Below, piece by piece: positions 41,994 through 52,863 of a stretch of 64,000 nucleotides of DNA. The notes beneath the pieces were generated by a model, which was not told the DNA's origin, ran no database searches, and was given only the letters and a program-made list of their open reading frames with translations. Position numbers and translations under genes: made by a program. This DNA is from Parasponia andersonii (Eukaryota; Streptophyta; Magnoliopsida; Rosales; Cannabaceae). The stretch covers positions 26,514 through 90,513 of the forward strand of contig JXTB01000234.1 in NCBI GenBank assembly GCA_002914805.1, written 5' to 3'. How positions within the stretch are numbered: the stretch's first letter is position 1; each line of letters starts with the position of its first letter.

Positions 41994-44900
41994 CTAGTTA
42001 CCTCCGTCCATGGGAGCGCGACCAATCCCGGCACTTGGACCAACCCCGGTGGAGGGTGGCATGCTAGGGTCGGATTCGTCACTAGATACAATGACTGCGC
42101 CAGACCCCTCACCGGTTGAGACCCCGAGACTAGGCTGAGTGCCAGGGGCTTTCGAAGTTCGATTTGGCAGACTGGAAATGGGGATAAGCTTTTTGGCACC
42201 AGAAGCAGATGTAGAGGGCCCGTCCTTTTCCACGGCAAGCATCTTCAGCACGTCAGCCGGATACGTGATGCTGACCTCATCCCCGAGCTACTGCATGTAG
42301 TACTTGACGAAATAGTGGTCTCTCTCGACGCCTTTCTGATCGTCAAATTGGTCTGGCGTTACCACCTCAGCGTGGCCTTCGAACTCTCTATTCTCCCAGC
42401 TAGACCTGTAACTTTCTGTAGAAAGGACGTCCACCTGCCTTTGGTACCTCGTTTTCAGTTTCTCCACGTCCACCAGCCTATCCTTCAGTGCTGCCAGCCT
42501 GAGCTCCGCTTGCCACTGTGATAAGTCGACCAAAAAGTGTTAATACGGGCAAGATCCTTGCTGTGTTTGCGAGACATCTCCACATGAGCACCCATCAGAT
42601 TTTTGTGATCTAAGAAGAGAGATCGATTTACCTCGTTGGACCGGTCAAGTCTGCGTTGCAGAGAATGGGCCTCAAGCTTGGCTTTTGCCTCGGCTTTTCT
42701 TACTTCTTTGGCATCGTCAACAGCCCTATCACGGGCAACGAAAGCCAGCCCTATCTCCGGCCCCGCGCTCTGCAATTCTTGCTCCTTGACCTTTAGCTCG
42801 TTCTGAGCTAGTCTGGCGGCCTCAGATTGGGCAAGCTTGTCGAACTCTGCCTCAGCCAGTCTCGCAACCATCTCCTCGCGCCTGGTCCTCTCGACACTCA
42901 GAGCATGAGCCACCATGCTGCTGACCCTCGCCTCCTCGAGGTTCCGATATAAATCGAAGTCAGACCTCAATTCGGCGAGGGCGGCCTCGCTGCGCTCGGC
43001 CAGTGCAGAGCGGGAACTCAGTTTCTCGGTCAAATCCCTGATGCGAGAGGAGTAGAAAGACTGGATGGTGGCTAGCTGCAAGTTAAACAAAAAAAAAAAG
43101 GGAGGGGGGTCAGTGTTTAGCAAGGATACTGAAAAATATAGAAGCAACTGAATGAACCAAACCTATGCAAAGGTACGTTTGGTGACCAATTCGATGTTAT
43201 CCAAAGAGAGCGCCTCCAGCTCCGGCTCTGCGGCTGGACCCTCTTTTTGGGCGTTGCTTGCGCCTAGGGAACAAGGCCCCACCCCGCTAGCTACGAGGGC
43301 ACCCTCTCTGCCAGCCGGGCATGCCCCCAAGGTAGTGGCAGCAGGGACGGAGGGAAGACCGGTGCCACCAGAAGCGCCATCGGCCACGGAGGGAGGTCGT
43401 GCATCTCCTCTGGGCGGGCCACTGTGCACCGACCTTCTTCTCCTTAGAAAGGTCAGCGTGGCTCCGTCATCATCACTGTCAGACGAGGGGGCAACCCTGC
43501 CCCTCTTCTCTGCCCGGCCCTCTTCTTCGTTAGACGAGCCGACCTCATGTCGCCACTTTATTGGGACCGGGGGAGGGGAAGATAGTCGAAACTTCAATCT
43601 CGGAGCCCCCCCACTGAGCTCGGCGATCTCCCCGCCGAGGCTTATAGCGATCGATTTCGAACCGGAGACAGGGGTGGATGAGATTGCTGCAGCAGACTCC
43701 CAGCCAGACTCAGTGGCGTCTCCTCCCCGTGTAAGGGTCCATGTGGCAGACATTCCCCCAGATGAAGGTCTGCCTGCATCAGAGTAGGGGACCGCAGGCA
43801 CTTCATCTCCTGAGAGTACCACGAGATGCCGGCCAGTGGGTGCCTTGGTGCGAGCCTTATGTCCTGCGGCTCCCCTCTTGACAGGTGAGGGGTCAGCCGA
43901 TGGGCCTATCTCAGAACCTACAAAGAATAAGTAACATATTTAGGTCACGACCACAATCCGACCCACGAAGCTCAAAGATGTGAAAATGACTTACCCCTAG
44001 CCCTCTTGGGGGCGGCTGCTTCCTCCTTGCAGAGCCTGACGTACTCCTCGGCCACAAGCCTCACGGCCTCCTCGAGCTCGTGGCTAGAACACGCCACCAG
44101 GTCATTGGTGCCTGCCAATTGGCTTGAAGCCATAACCTGCCGACCCGCCATGGCGTTTCGGTCATGTTCATCCCGGCAGAATCAGTTCAGGGCAGAGGCG
44201 TCAAGTCGACTCCGCATGTGCTTTGTGATGACCCAGGTATCCAGAGGGAATGGAAGGTATGAAACCATCCTGGGCATCATGTTCATCATCAGGGGGTTAA
44301 GGATGGCCTGGATGTGCCTGTAGTCCCCGAGAGATCGGAAGATGATAATCCCCTCCAGGCCTTTGAGCCGCCCCACCGGAAAATACGGCTCAAACCTGTT
44401 CTCTTCTGCCGAGGCTGCACAAGACAAAATAACATGAGCAATAACATACAGGGAGGGCACAGACCAAAAAATCACGACCTAGCACTTACTCTGCAGGAAA
44501 GCTGAGGGAACTTGGAAGTGCTCGCCATTCACCCAAGGGGAGCATCACGCCCATCCAATGGCGTATAGCTTGGCATGGGAGTCCCATTGTTTATCTGACC
44601 TCGGCAAGCCCCAGAAGAAATGACGTCCCGACAGCGGTTGGAGGTAAAAGGTAGGATAGGAACTCTTCTTGGGGATGAGGGTGAGCTTGTAAGCATAAAA
44701 AACCACCTCCAGGTCAATATGCAAATTATAGAGTACTGACAGGGCGGAAAGCCCCATCAGAATCATGACCCTGTTTGCGTTCAATTACGTCGAGTGAATC
44801 CCCGTCAAAGCGAAAAATTGGTGGACCAGAGGAGGAAGGGGGAATCGCAGCTAGTCCAGATGTTTTCTGCCCAAGATGATAGAGCCTTCGGAAGCACAAG

Positions 44901-45033
44901 AACGAAGATACCAATCTACAGAGCCCTCGACCTTTTGCAGCGTCACTCCACCAGGGAGGCAGAGTTGTCTCCTTAGTGAATCCAGCTCTGAATCCACGAC
45001 GGGGTGCAATTCCTGGTTTTGACTTGAAGCCAT
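41994..45033 (-). pseudogene. Antisense extra gene of the Tat element, four exons
   Basis: Best model, minus strand: exon 1 45033-44490, exon 2 44414-43995, exon 3 43917-43163, exon 4 43075-41994. Introns of 75, 77 and 87 bp have GTAAGT donors (the third GTTTGG) and CAG/TAG acceptors, and all junctions keep phase. Exon 1 encodes MASSQNQELHPVV and then PLPPLVHQFFALTGIHS, HIDLEVVFYAYKL and FFWGLPRSDKQWDSHAKLY, resembling the 'putative gypsy type transposon' family (Pfam Transposase_28). Exon 3 is Ser/Pro/Gly-rich and likely disordered. Exon 4 is a long coiled coil (ELRSDFDLYRNLEEARVSS; RLAEAEFDKLAQSEAARLA) with an acidic Ser-rich tail. Decay: stops in exon 1 (three), exon 2 (one), at the end of exon 3 and late in exon 4, plus a one-base shift near 42535. 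Function unknown; protein or RNA binding, or silencing of the sense transcript, are guesses. Confidence 0.75.
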
Positions 45034-45152
45034 TGTTCTGAATACGAGTGAAAGAGTAAAAGTCTCTAGAAGGGAGGAAATCGGAAACCCTAAGATTTTA
45101 TGAGGCTAGAATGATTGAAGATTTTAGTAACGTGGCAAATAAACGTAATTGT

Positions 45153-45163
45153 GGCTTTTATAG
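45153..45163 (-). promoter_or_regulatory. TATA box of the antisense gene
   Basis: On the minus strand CTATAAAAGCC lies about 120 bp upstream of the antisense ATG, followed by 'cttagggtttccgatttcct' typical of a plant 5' UTR. It is inside the element, not in the LTR, so the antisense gene appears to have its own promoter. Confidence 0.6.
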
Positions 45164-45357
45164 AGGGGGAGCTGAAGAGTTTTTCTGGAAAGGGGAGAGC
45201 AAAGGAGACCGAAGAGTCTGAACTTCAAAATTCAAACAGATTTCTTGACATGGGATCACGTGCCTCTGCGCCGGCAGGGAGGGAGCCACGTGCACCCCCC
45301 AGATTGGAGGAATGGATAAACGATTTCCTAACTTGACGGGTACGAATCCATCAAGTA

Positions 45358-45370
45358 GAGAAATGGGGGC
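45358..45370 (+). other. Polypurine tract of the Tat element
   Basis: 'agaaatgggggc' lies just before the 3' LTR (TGTGGGATCC at 45374), the normal priming position for the plus strand. Confidence 0.88.
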
Positions 45371-45373
45371 AGT

Positions 45374-46208
45374 TGTGGGATCCGTTCCCAAATCATGCAG
45401 CACGTGGACGATTAAGTGGCAGAACATGTCACAAACGGAGCCCACCGTCCGACAGGTGTCGAGAGTGATTAGCTAAAGGCCACGTGGGTCACACGTGATT
45501 TCACAATCGGCTGTTAGGCCGTCCGAGGTTAGGGCTGGGCCCATCACAGACTCTGGACAGACTCGGCCCAATCTGACCCTTACCTCGACAGCTGGGGGGG
45601 TCAGAAGTCCCAAGGGTCTTCCACCAAAATACGATGGAAAGCAACTCACAACTCCAGACCCAGACAGAGCATTTAATGCGATCTTGGGTAGGTGTGCGCA
45701 GGGGGGCAAGTCATCTTGATAGAACGGCAATTTGACCAAATCTCACCCCTGACAGATTCAAGTCATAGGAGGCGGCGAAAACCAGGCTACAGCGATACAG
45801 AGGTGATCACGGTAATCTTGGCCCGTGACCTCTGGGAAACATTTTGAGAAAAAAAGGTACTCAGTCCTGAGATTGAGACCCGAGTGGTTCACAATCTCAG
45901 GACTACATATATATGAGCCATGTGTTCCCGAAAGGGGTATGTACGCTTACAAGAAAGAAGTGTATGAAAAAAGCTTATGAGCAAGAAACAAACATATACT
46001 CATGTAAAACTAATTTCTTGCTACCCTGAATCAAAGATAGGCCACTGACTTAAGCATCGGAGAGTCTTTGCAGGTGGCCACCCCTGCCTTTCTGACTCTG
46101 CCTAGAGTTCAGGGCACTTTTGAGATAGCGAGGACACGTGGACAGTTAGAGAGTACACCGTTAGCGGTTCAGAGATACGTGGATGGCTAATGAGAAACCG
46201 CTCCAACA
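45374..46208 (+). repeat. 3' LTR of the Tat element
   Basis: An 835-bp LTR, matching 33323-34155 throughout, ending CCAACA. It is followed by the target duplication GTTAC. The inverted repeat and TATA block are conserved at 45863-45904 and just after. Confidence 0.95.
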
Positions 46209-46213
46209 GTTAC
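46209..46213 (+). repeat. Right target site duplication of the Tat element
   Basis: GTTAC, identical to 33318-33322. Confidence 0.92.
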
Positions 46214-46789
46214 ATAACATATTTATTAATTATCGCATCATCAAATTGTCATGTATTACATGATGCTATATGACATTCCGTTTCTTTAACAAAACAGTAG
46301 GGTCTATCTTTCGAAAAAGAATGTTGGTTTTTTTTTTTTCCTTATTTCAGTTTAAGAGAACGAAAAAGCATAATTTCACCATAAAAAAAATTAATATTCA
46401 AAGGTAGCGCTATTAAGCATCTGCCAGCTATGAGCACTAGCTACGTTCCGTTTGGGTCTTGTAAAGTTACCGGCTAATATAGAACTCTTTTCGCCCATCT
46501 TCATTTAAAATCCTTCAAAAATGAAGCAAGTCCAATACTTTTGGACGAAGAAAATCAAAAAGTAAAAAATAAAAAGAAGGTGTTTTCTGTCCTATACGAA
46601 AGAAGAGTGAAAATAATGCTTGAAAGTGTAAATTCTTTTTGTTTTTTTATTTGAAAGGAATCTTAGAGGAAATTTATTGATTAGAAGCAGAATTTACTTT
46701 CAAAGTGTCAAACAAAATAGATGGAATATTAGACACATCTTCTGAAATAGAGCTAACGATTCCCAAACCAACTATCACTAGAGTGTAGG
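46214..46789. other. AT-rich spacer
   Basis: Nothing recognisable on either strand apart from poly-T and poly-A runs. This is the continuation of the spacer interrupted by the Tat insertion at 33322. Confidence 0.55.
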
Positions 46790-47385
46790 CTGTCATATTT
46801 TTTTTTTTTTCAAAAAATATGACAACAACTACCGCCTCCTACAAGTGAAATAAACTCAACAATATCTTCAACAATACCACCCTCGCTAGACTCAAAAAGA
46901 CACCCACCATTCACAACTTTGGCAACATTCAGTGCATCGCATTCAATTTTATCAACAGCTAAAACTCGGTTCATAGCTAAGAGAAGCCCTTTCTACGACG
47001 CCATGAGTTGTAGCTGAAAGGCAGATAGAGCACCATCAAAATGTCCAAAAGAGAACGCTACAACCTCCCCACTCGATCCTCTAATAATAGTCTCATAACT
47101 AGACGAACCATCTTCACTTTGCAGTATCCGTATTCAACTTAAGCAGGCCGAAAGCTGGTGGAACCCAGCGTTTATCATCAGTTGTATCTATCAATGGAGA
47201 TGGAGGAGTAACATTCGATAAAAGACAACTTGACAACACTCTATTTACGGACTCAAGAACACCGCAAGGAGCCGTATATGAATTGTCAAAAACGAACCTG
47301 TTTCTGGCTGACCATAAGCTCCAACAAATGCCACAAAACACTTTAAACTCGTGATTTGAAGCATGATGATATTATCACTATTCTT
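46790..47385 (-). pseudogene. RNase H-like (RVT_3) remnant of a LINE-type element
   Basis: Minus-strand reading: EFKVFCGICWSLWSARNRFVF, a linker, WVPPAFGLLKLNTDTAK, then after a one-base shift EDGSSSYETIIRGSSGEVVAF, QLQLMAS-stop-KGLLLAMNRV, IECDALNVAKVVNGG and GIVEDIVEF. This is the 'W..RN..VF ... P....KLN.D.A' arrangement of plant L1-type retrotransposon C-termini and of the related RNase H-like (RVT_3) proteins. The first catalytic Asp (LNTD) and the later D of ECDA are visible. There is no RT upstream, so it is an orphan fragment. A poly-A/T run at 46798 may mark its 3' end. Confidence 0.65.
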
Positions 47386-47844
47386 TATTGTGTGAGACCC
47401 CGTCTAAGATTGCTTATACATGTTGCATTTAACTTTTAAAAGTTCTTAGAGAAAAAATAGGGAGGAAGAGACGCTTAATAAGTCTCTGTTTTTAGTCAAA
47501 AAATTTTAAAAGTTATTACGTAACACACTATTAAATTAGAATATAAGAAGTATGGTAAGAATTATTTTCCAAAAATGATTTTATATCTATAATTAAATTA
47601 TTTAAAATATTATTTTACAACACCCAAAATTTATAATTTACTAAATACTTAGACGTTGCTTTTAACAATACAATGATTAAATTAAAAATTTTCCAAATGT
47701 CTAGATAGCTGCAATACATTACAATAATGTCAAATATGCAAATTTGATTTTTATGGTATTTTTTCAAAAATAAATTGAAAAATTCAGGATGCTGAAATTG
47801 CTAAAAAAATCTCGGATTATATTAATTGATGAGATACTTTAGGA

Positions 47845-48130
47845 AATCGATCAAGTTACTTCAGAAAATTAGATTGGTTATCCCAAGTAACCTAACTAGT
47901 TATCTCAAGTACTATTGAAAATTTTCTAATTTTTAAGAGAGAGTGATATTTTTTTCAAATATTCATTAAAAGTGTTATTTTGCTAATTAATGAAATACTT
48001 AAAATACCCAGTTAAGTTATCCGAGATAACTTGATCAATTACTTCAAGTAACTAGATTAGTTACTCTATGTAACCTAACTAGTTATATCGAGTATCACTA
48101 AAATTGTTTTTGAAAAATAATATTTTTCTA
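47845..48130 (+). repeat. Diverged tandem pair, period ~183 bp
   Basis: 'taacctaactagttat' recurs at about 47888 and 48071. Both are preceded by 'gatcaagttacttc/gatcaattacttc' and 'agattggtta/agattagtta' and followed by 'ctcaagtactattgaaaat/atcgagtatcactaaaatt'. Both copies are AT-rich and non-coding. Confidence 0.65.
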
Positions 48131-48572
48131 AATATATTTAAAAAATATTATTTTTCTAATAAAACTTTTTAAAAATAATATTTTTCTAAATTAATTCAGG
48201 ATTTTTTAAAAAGATTAGTCTATCCAGAATTTTTCAGTTTTTAGTACTTTGGCCTGAAATTTTGTAAGCCTTTTTAAATCTCGTAGAAAATTGAAATTAG
48301 ATCTTAGAACGCTTTTTTTGTAACATTTTCTAACATCAAGTTTCCAAAACGTCCACCCTCACTAAATTCCCCAAGGGACCTTCGGGAGAATGACTGAGTT
48401 TTCTGCGTTTTTAAATCCGTTAACAATGACTTCTTAATCAAATATTTAGTGAATTAGTGCGTGGAAATAAACAACCTTTTTTTACTAAAAAATAGACACT
48501 TTTATTATCATATATGTACAAAATGGACGCTACTCTAATTTCCGTTTCCCTATGATTATCTTTTGACCACAG

Positions 48573-48850
48573 GCAGAAGAGAAAAAGACATGAATATTAC
48601 TAACTTGGACCAGAACGAATTTTTAATGCATTTTTTCAAAATGACAGTTTTAGGAGTGTGCTCTTAACCTGTAATCAAGATTTTTTAATCATAAAAAAGT
48701 CTTAAATAACAGATTTTTGTTAGTTAAGAAGTTCTTGATCAATAGTCAAAAAGTTCTTAACACTCTTAAAACTGTCACATTTAGAAAAATGCACAAAAAA
48801 GTTATTTTGGCCTAAATCAGTCATGCTCGTGTCATTTTCATCTCAAAGTA
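48573..48850. mobile_element. Foldback MITE-like element
   Basis: Two long arms are inverted: about 48573-48665 and 48751-48847. Matching blocks, outer to inner, are 'aaaaagacatgaatattact' against 'gtcatgctcgtgtcattttc' (inverted), 'ttggaccagaac' against 'ttttggcctaa', and 'aaatgacagttttaggagtg' against 'cactcttaaaactgtcacat'. A central ~85 bp separates them. The structure is that of a small non-autonomous DNA transposon. No target duplication could be read and no superfamily is assigned; Mutator-like long inverted repeats are possible. Confidence 0.65.
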
Positions 48851-49216
48851 GAATATGCTTCTTTTACTTTTAACTATAAAAATAAAAGTAATTACAAAAG
48901 TACGGAGTTATTTTTTTCCAATTCCCGTATGATTTTTATTAGAAAAATAGTTATTAAAAAAATATTTTAGAAAAAATACAATTTTTAAAATAGTTACTAG
49001 CTAGCTACCAACTTTTACTAATTTGGTTTTCAGTGACTAATCACCAATTATATACCAATTACAAATACTTTTAGTTTATGAGTACTAGTACTAGAAAACT
49101 AGTTATCTAGTGTTAGTTATTATTTTAAAAAATAATATTTTCTAAATATTTTTGATAAAATGACATTTGTCTAATAAAAGGGTGCCAGATTTTCTTTAAA
49201 AAGAATAAAGAAAGAC

Positions 49217-49252
49217 TACCGTATTTTTCTCTTTTTTTCTAAAAATACGGTA
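49217..49252. repeat. Perfect 12-bp-stem hairpin
   Basis: TACCGTATTTTT (49217-49228) and its exact reverse complement AAAAATACGGTA (49241-49252) enclose a 12-bp T-rich loop. No gene lies next to it, so a terminator role is not supported. Confidence 0.7.
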
Positions 49253-49944
49253 AAAAACCTAATTTTCACTTTTTCCCCTAGCTATCTGCAAAAGTACAAG
49301 CCCAGGGCCAGACTAATTGTATTGGGGCATTACCTCAGCCCTATCTCCAAAAGTACAAGCCCAAGTGGCTCATTTGCACGTTTAAAAGGCTCTTTGCAAT
49401 TGAATTTTATTTTTATTGTTGAGATCCTCCCGTTCAGGACCAAGAGTTGCATGAGTTTTTCTTCTCTTTTTTTTTTTTAAAAAAAGAAAAATGTTATAAC
49501 AAATTATTTGCTACTATTAAGCCGTATAATCAAGAAATTCTCTATTACGAAACAAAGGATTCATGAGAGAAAAAACGATGTGAAACAAGTATATAGTGGC
49601 TTCATTCTAAGAAAACAAATAAAACAAAACGATAAAAGCAACCACTATTATCTTTGAACAGAAAGTTTGTATTATTAGTATTACTAGCGGCAAGAGTTGG
49701 ATAAGATTTATATCTTATGACTTATATGCTTCAAATATTGAATAAAAAAAGAATTACATGATTAAAACTTTCCTGCACTTTATTGCACTAGTTTGTATCA
49801 CGTGCCTAAGGCAGGTGTTTTGTGAGTAACTACATTAAGTTATCAAATAAATAATATGCTAATAATACCTTGAATTGGAAAAAAAAAAAAAAAAAAAACT
49901 TTTAGTAGTTCTTTTGTGAATAAACTATTCACTCTCTGTTGAAA

Positions 49945-50017
49945 AAATTTTGTATATCAAAATGCATATGAAATAGATTAAGAAATTTTGTATATCAAAA
50001 TACATATGAAATAGGAA
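49945..50017 (+). repeat. 38-bp tandem duplication
   Basis: 'aattttgtatatcaaaatgc' followed by 'atatgaaatag' occurs twice, 38 bp apart, with one difference (gcat/acat). Confidence 0.8.
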
Positions 50018-50131
50018 TCAGACACTCATAGTATCATAAGTAACAAATTGTAATACAAAAAGGTAAGATGTATTTACGAGTAAAAATGTAAAATATTCTT
50101 GATATAGTTCATGTAAAAGAGTAGAACCACG

Positions 50132-50260
50132 GTGACACTCGTTTGGGTGCTTAGTTTCTTTTTTAAACATTATTTCTCCTTTAAAAAAAACAAAAGTGAC
50201 ACTCGTTTGGGTGCTTAGTTTCTTTTTTAAACATTATTTCTCCTTTTAAAAAAACAAAAA
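50132..50260 (+). repeat. 64-bp nearly perfect tandem duplication
   Basis: 'gtgacactcgtttgggtgct' begins at 50132 and again at 50196. The two 64-bp copies are almost identical, with a difference only in the A/T run near the end, so the duplication is recent. Confidence 0.88.
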
Positions 50261-50762
50261 AACTATCTTCACAAAATCCTATTTTAGCTTTAAAAATTCT
50301 CATGATTATGAATGCTGTGTATAAGATATAGTATAGCATCAATAAATTGATAGATTGAAAAATGTATCAAAGCATATGATATATAACAAAAGCCAATTAG
50401 CAAAAGTGTTTGGTATACATAGTTTATCAACTATATAAAACGATATTTGCTATAAAAAAAACGGCAAAAGGTGGAAAAAAAATTGTTCTTGATATAAAGA
50501 AAAAGAGAAATAATATTGCTGAAGGTTAAAACACAATTTATTGAATGCTCCTATATATTGGCTCTTTTCTATCTAGATGTAAAAAGGGAATACGTAGAAT
50601 CCAAGAACATCATGACAGGAAGATAAGTCAGTAAGATTCTAGGAGCATCTATTAAGCAAAATTAGGCAGTTATGAACGGTAGAAATAAGCTTCTTCCAAT
50701 GGTCCAGATTGCTTTATGGCAAAAAAATTTGGGCACAAAAGTGGCAGAAATATACTATGCAC

Positions 50763-51373
50763 TAAGGATGGCAATTTGTGTTAGAGGATTGTATTTGTAT
50801 CGTATCAATGTCTATGTATAATAACATATACTCTAACTCGAATCTAACCCGTTAAATAATCGTGTCAGAAATTCCAACTCGAACCCGACCTATTTATAAA
50901 CGGGTTAATCCGACACGATCTCGTGTAACCTGTTTATTCAAATGGGTCATATTCGAGTCAAGTCAATCCGATAAAACCTATTAATCTGTTTAATCAAAAT
51001 TATCTAAAATATATATTTTAACACATTTAATATAAATTCATATATGTTTTATTACCTTAAGATACTAATATTTACCAAAAATAAATTGAAATCACATAAA
51101 ATCTCAATATATGTGTGTAATAAAGTCATAAAAATATATTAATATCTTCAAATAGGTATTATATGGGACATAAACGAGTTAATCTGAAATCGATCCTTTT
51201 ATTAATCGGTCATTGTGGATTAGTGAGTCAACCCTAACTCGATCCATTTAATAAACGGGTTCACGGGTTCAACCCGATTTTCTCCTGAATCCGTTTAAGG
51301 AAAATAAAAATTTGCTAACTCCATGAGGATTTCAAGTCGTGTTGTCGTGTCGTATCACAAACTGCCATCCCTA
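50763..51373. mobile_element. Non-autonomous hAT-like DNA transposon
   Basis: The left end TAAGGATGGCAATTTGTG and right end CACAAACTGCCATCCCTA form terminal inverted repeats of about 18 bp. The interior is rich in 'cgggttaatccgacacg/gggttcaacccgatt' motifs familiar from small plant hAT elements whose ends read GGATGGCA. The flanking 8-mers CTATGCAC and CTATTTAT agree at five or six positions, as expected for a worn 8-bp target duplication. No transposase is present at 611 bp. Confidence 0.7.
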
Positions 51374-51380
51374 CTATTTA

Positions 51381-52863
51381 TATTACACTAAATGCAAATA
51401 CATAAAGGAACAGTAAGTCACGGAGTTATAAACAAGTAATAAAGTAATAAGTATAAAGTTGTTGATTCCACGAGGAATTGGGTATTAAATTATCGTTAAT
51501 TACCAGAATTATCGTAATTTAACTTTACCTTGACAATTGAATCAAATAAGTTCATGATTAAATAAAAAAAATCTAAATGTGAATACAAAAATAAAATATA
51601 GAGACTCTACGTATAATTGTACTAGGGGATAGAATTCTCTTAACTATCAACTATGTATTTTGATTACCAATTATATTCTAAGTTTATAAACCAAGAACTC
51701 GATGGTATTTTCACTCCTCGTCTCAAGTGCCGAATGAAATCAATCTTAAGTTTCGGTTTCAATATCTCTATTCCAAACTTAGAAATTAGAAATTTATTAT
51801 GTTTAATAGTTCTTTGATCATAACGTCAAGAGAATTATAAGTTCTCTTAGACTCTATAAAATTCTAGGTTGTACTATCATATGTTCATATCTAAAATTTC
51901 CTCTCTTGAGTACCGAAATCTAGAAACCAATTCATCCAACTAGTGGCTAATTAGTTGAGAAGGATTAAGTAATTATAGCATAAATAAATTTAAAAAAAAA
52001 ATATGATCAAAGAATATATTGGAAATTAAGATATAGAATCAAAGTATAAGCTACATCATTCCCCAAGTATACAACAATTAATTCAATATATGAGTATCAA
52101 TTACTAATCTCAACAAGAATTTTATATATCTAAACATATTCAATAATCAAGTGTAATATAAAATTCAAATAAGACTAGGGTAAAAAAGAGGAAGAGAAAA
52201 TTCTTTTGTGGAGGTAGAACTTCAAGCCTTCAATTCTTTAAGCAATCCTCTTAAGCTTTCTCTCAAAATTTCAGCTTCAAGCTCTTTTTCCTCTAGGATT
52301 TTAAAGCTCTCTTTATTGTATTTTCTTTCTAACTCTCTACCCTTATTATGAAAGGTTAAGGGTGTATTTAAAGAGCTTTAAGATGACTTAGGTCAGGTGA
52401 AATATTAATCATTCGATTGGATAGCATCAAGAGTTGAGATTGGCCCTAAAATCTCGCTAAAAATGTATTTTCGGATATGGTAGAGTACTGCGGTACTACC
52501 TGGCAAGTGTCACAGCTCTCACAGCTCTAGAAAACTTTCTTCTAGAGAGTGCTGCGACACTTTCTAGCCAGGGCTGTGGCTCTCTCAATTCTAGAAAATT
52601 AGCATAGCAGTATTCTTCCTGGGAGCATTGTTTCGTTGTTTTAGTTTCATTTTGTTTGATTTTTATTGTGTTGTATTCGTATTCAATCAAAAAGAGTTGA
52701 AATATCCATATTTGACACTAATTTATCTTGACTCTCATATATTCACAAAAACTATAAAAACAAAGCAAAAACATGTCAAACTAATAAAAATACTTGAGAA
52801 CTTACAATTATTTGAACTAAATGATATTTGATTTGTGAGTAAACTAATTACTCATAAAATATT
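51381..52863 (-). repeat. 3' LTR of the TR-GAG-like element
   Basis: Starts TATTACACTAAAT (plus reading; an altered TGTTACACTAAAT) and aligns with 55558-56976. Shared blocks include 'ataaacaagtaataaagt', 'tgaggaatt(g/a)ggtatta', 'atttgacactaattcatctt' and 'gatatttgatttg'. The right boundary is approximate. Confidence 0.78.

Larger units (their letters stand above)
33323..46208 (+). mobile_element. Full-length Ty3/gypsy retrotransposon, Tat lineage
   Basis: A 12,886-bp element with 833/835-bp LTRs (TGTGGGATCC...CCAACA), flanked by the 5-bp target duplication GTTAC. The order is 5' LTR, TGGCGCC primer site, gag, protease, RT, RNase H, a second archaeal-type RNase H, integrase, repeat arrays, an antisense gene, purine tract and 3' LTR. 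RT before integrase is the gypsy order. Dual RNase H, the DGGSS protease motif and the antisense extra gene mark the Tat lineage (Grande/Retand-like). It is structurally complete, but gag-pol is broken by several stops and frameshifts. Its G+C content is visibly higher than the surroundings. Confidence 0.96.
47386..50754. other. AT-rich spacer with small repeats
   Basis: No gene could be supported. Notable items are the ~183-bp tandem pair (47845-48130), the foldback element (48573-48850), a 12-bp-stem hairpin (49217-49252), a 59-bp-spaced direct repeat (49278-49365) and two short tandem duplications (49945-50017, 50132-50260). Confidence 0.55.

Noticed and set aside
43152-43787. 211-codon open frame on the plus strand
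   Set aside because: It is the mirror of exon 3 of the antisense gene (Ser/Pro/Gly-rich, high G+C). It has no family motif and lies in the wrong direction relative to the splice-consistent gene.
49217-49252. Hairpin as a transcription terminator
   Set aside because: This is plant nuclear DNA with no adjacent gene; a bacterial-type terminator makes no sense here.
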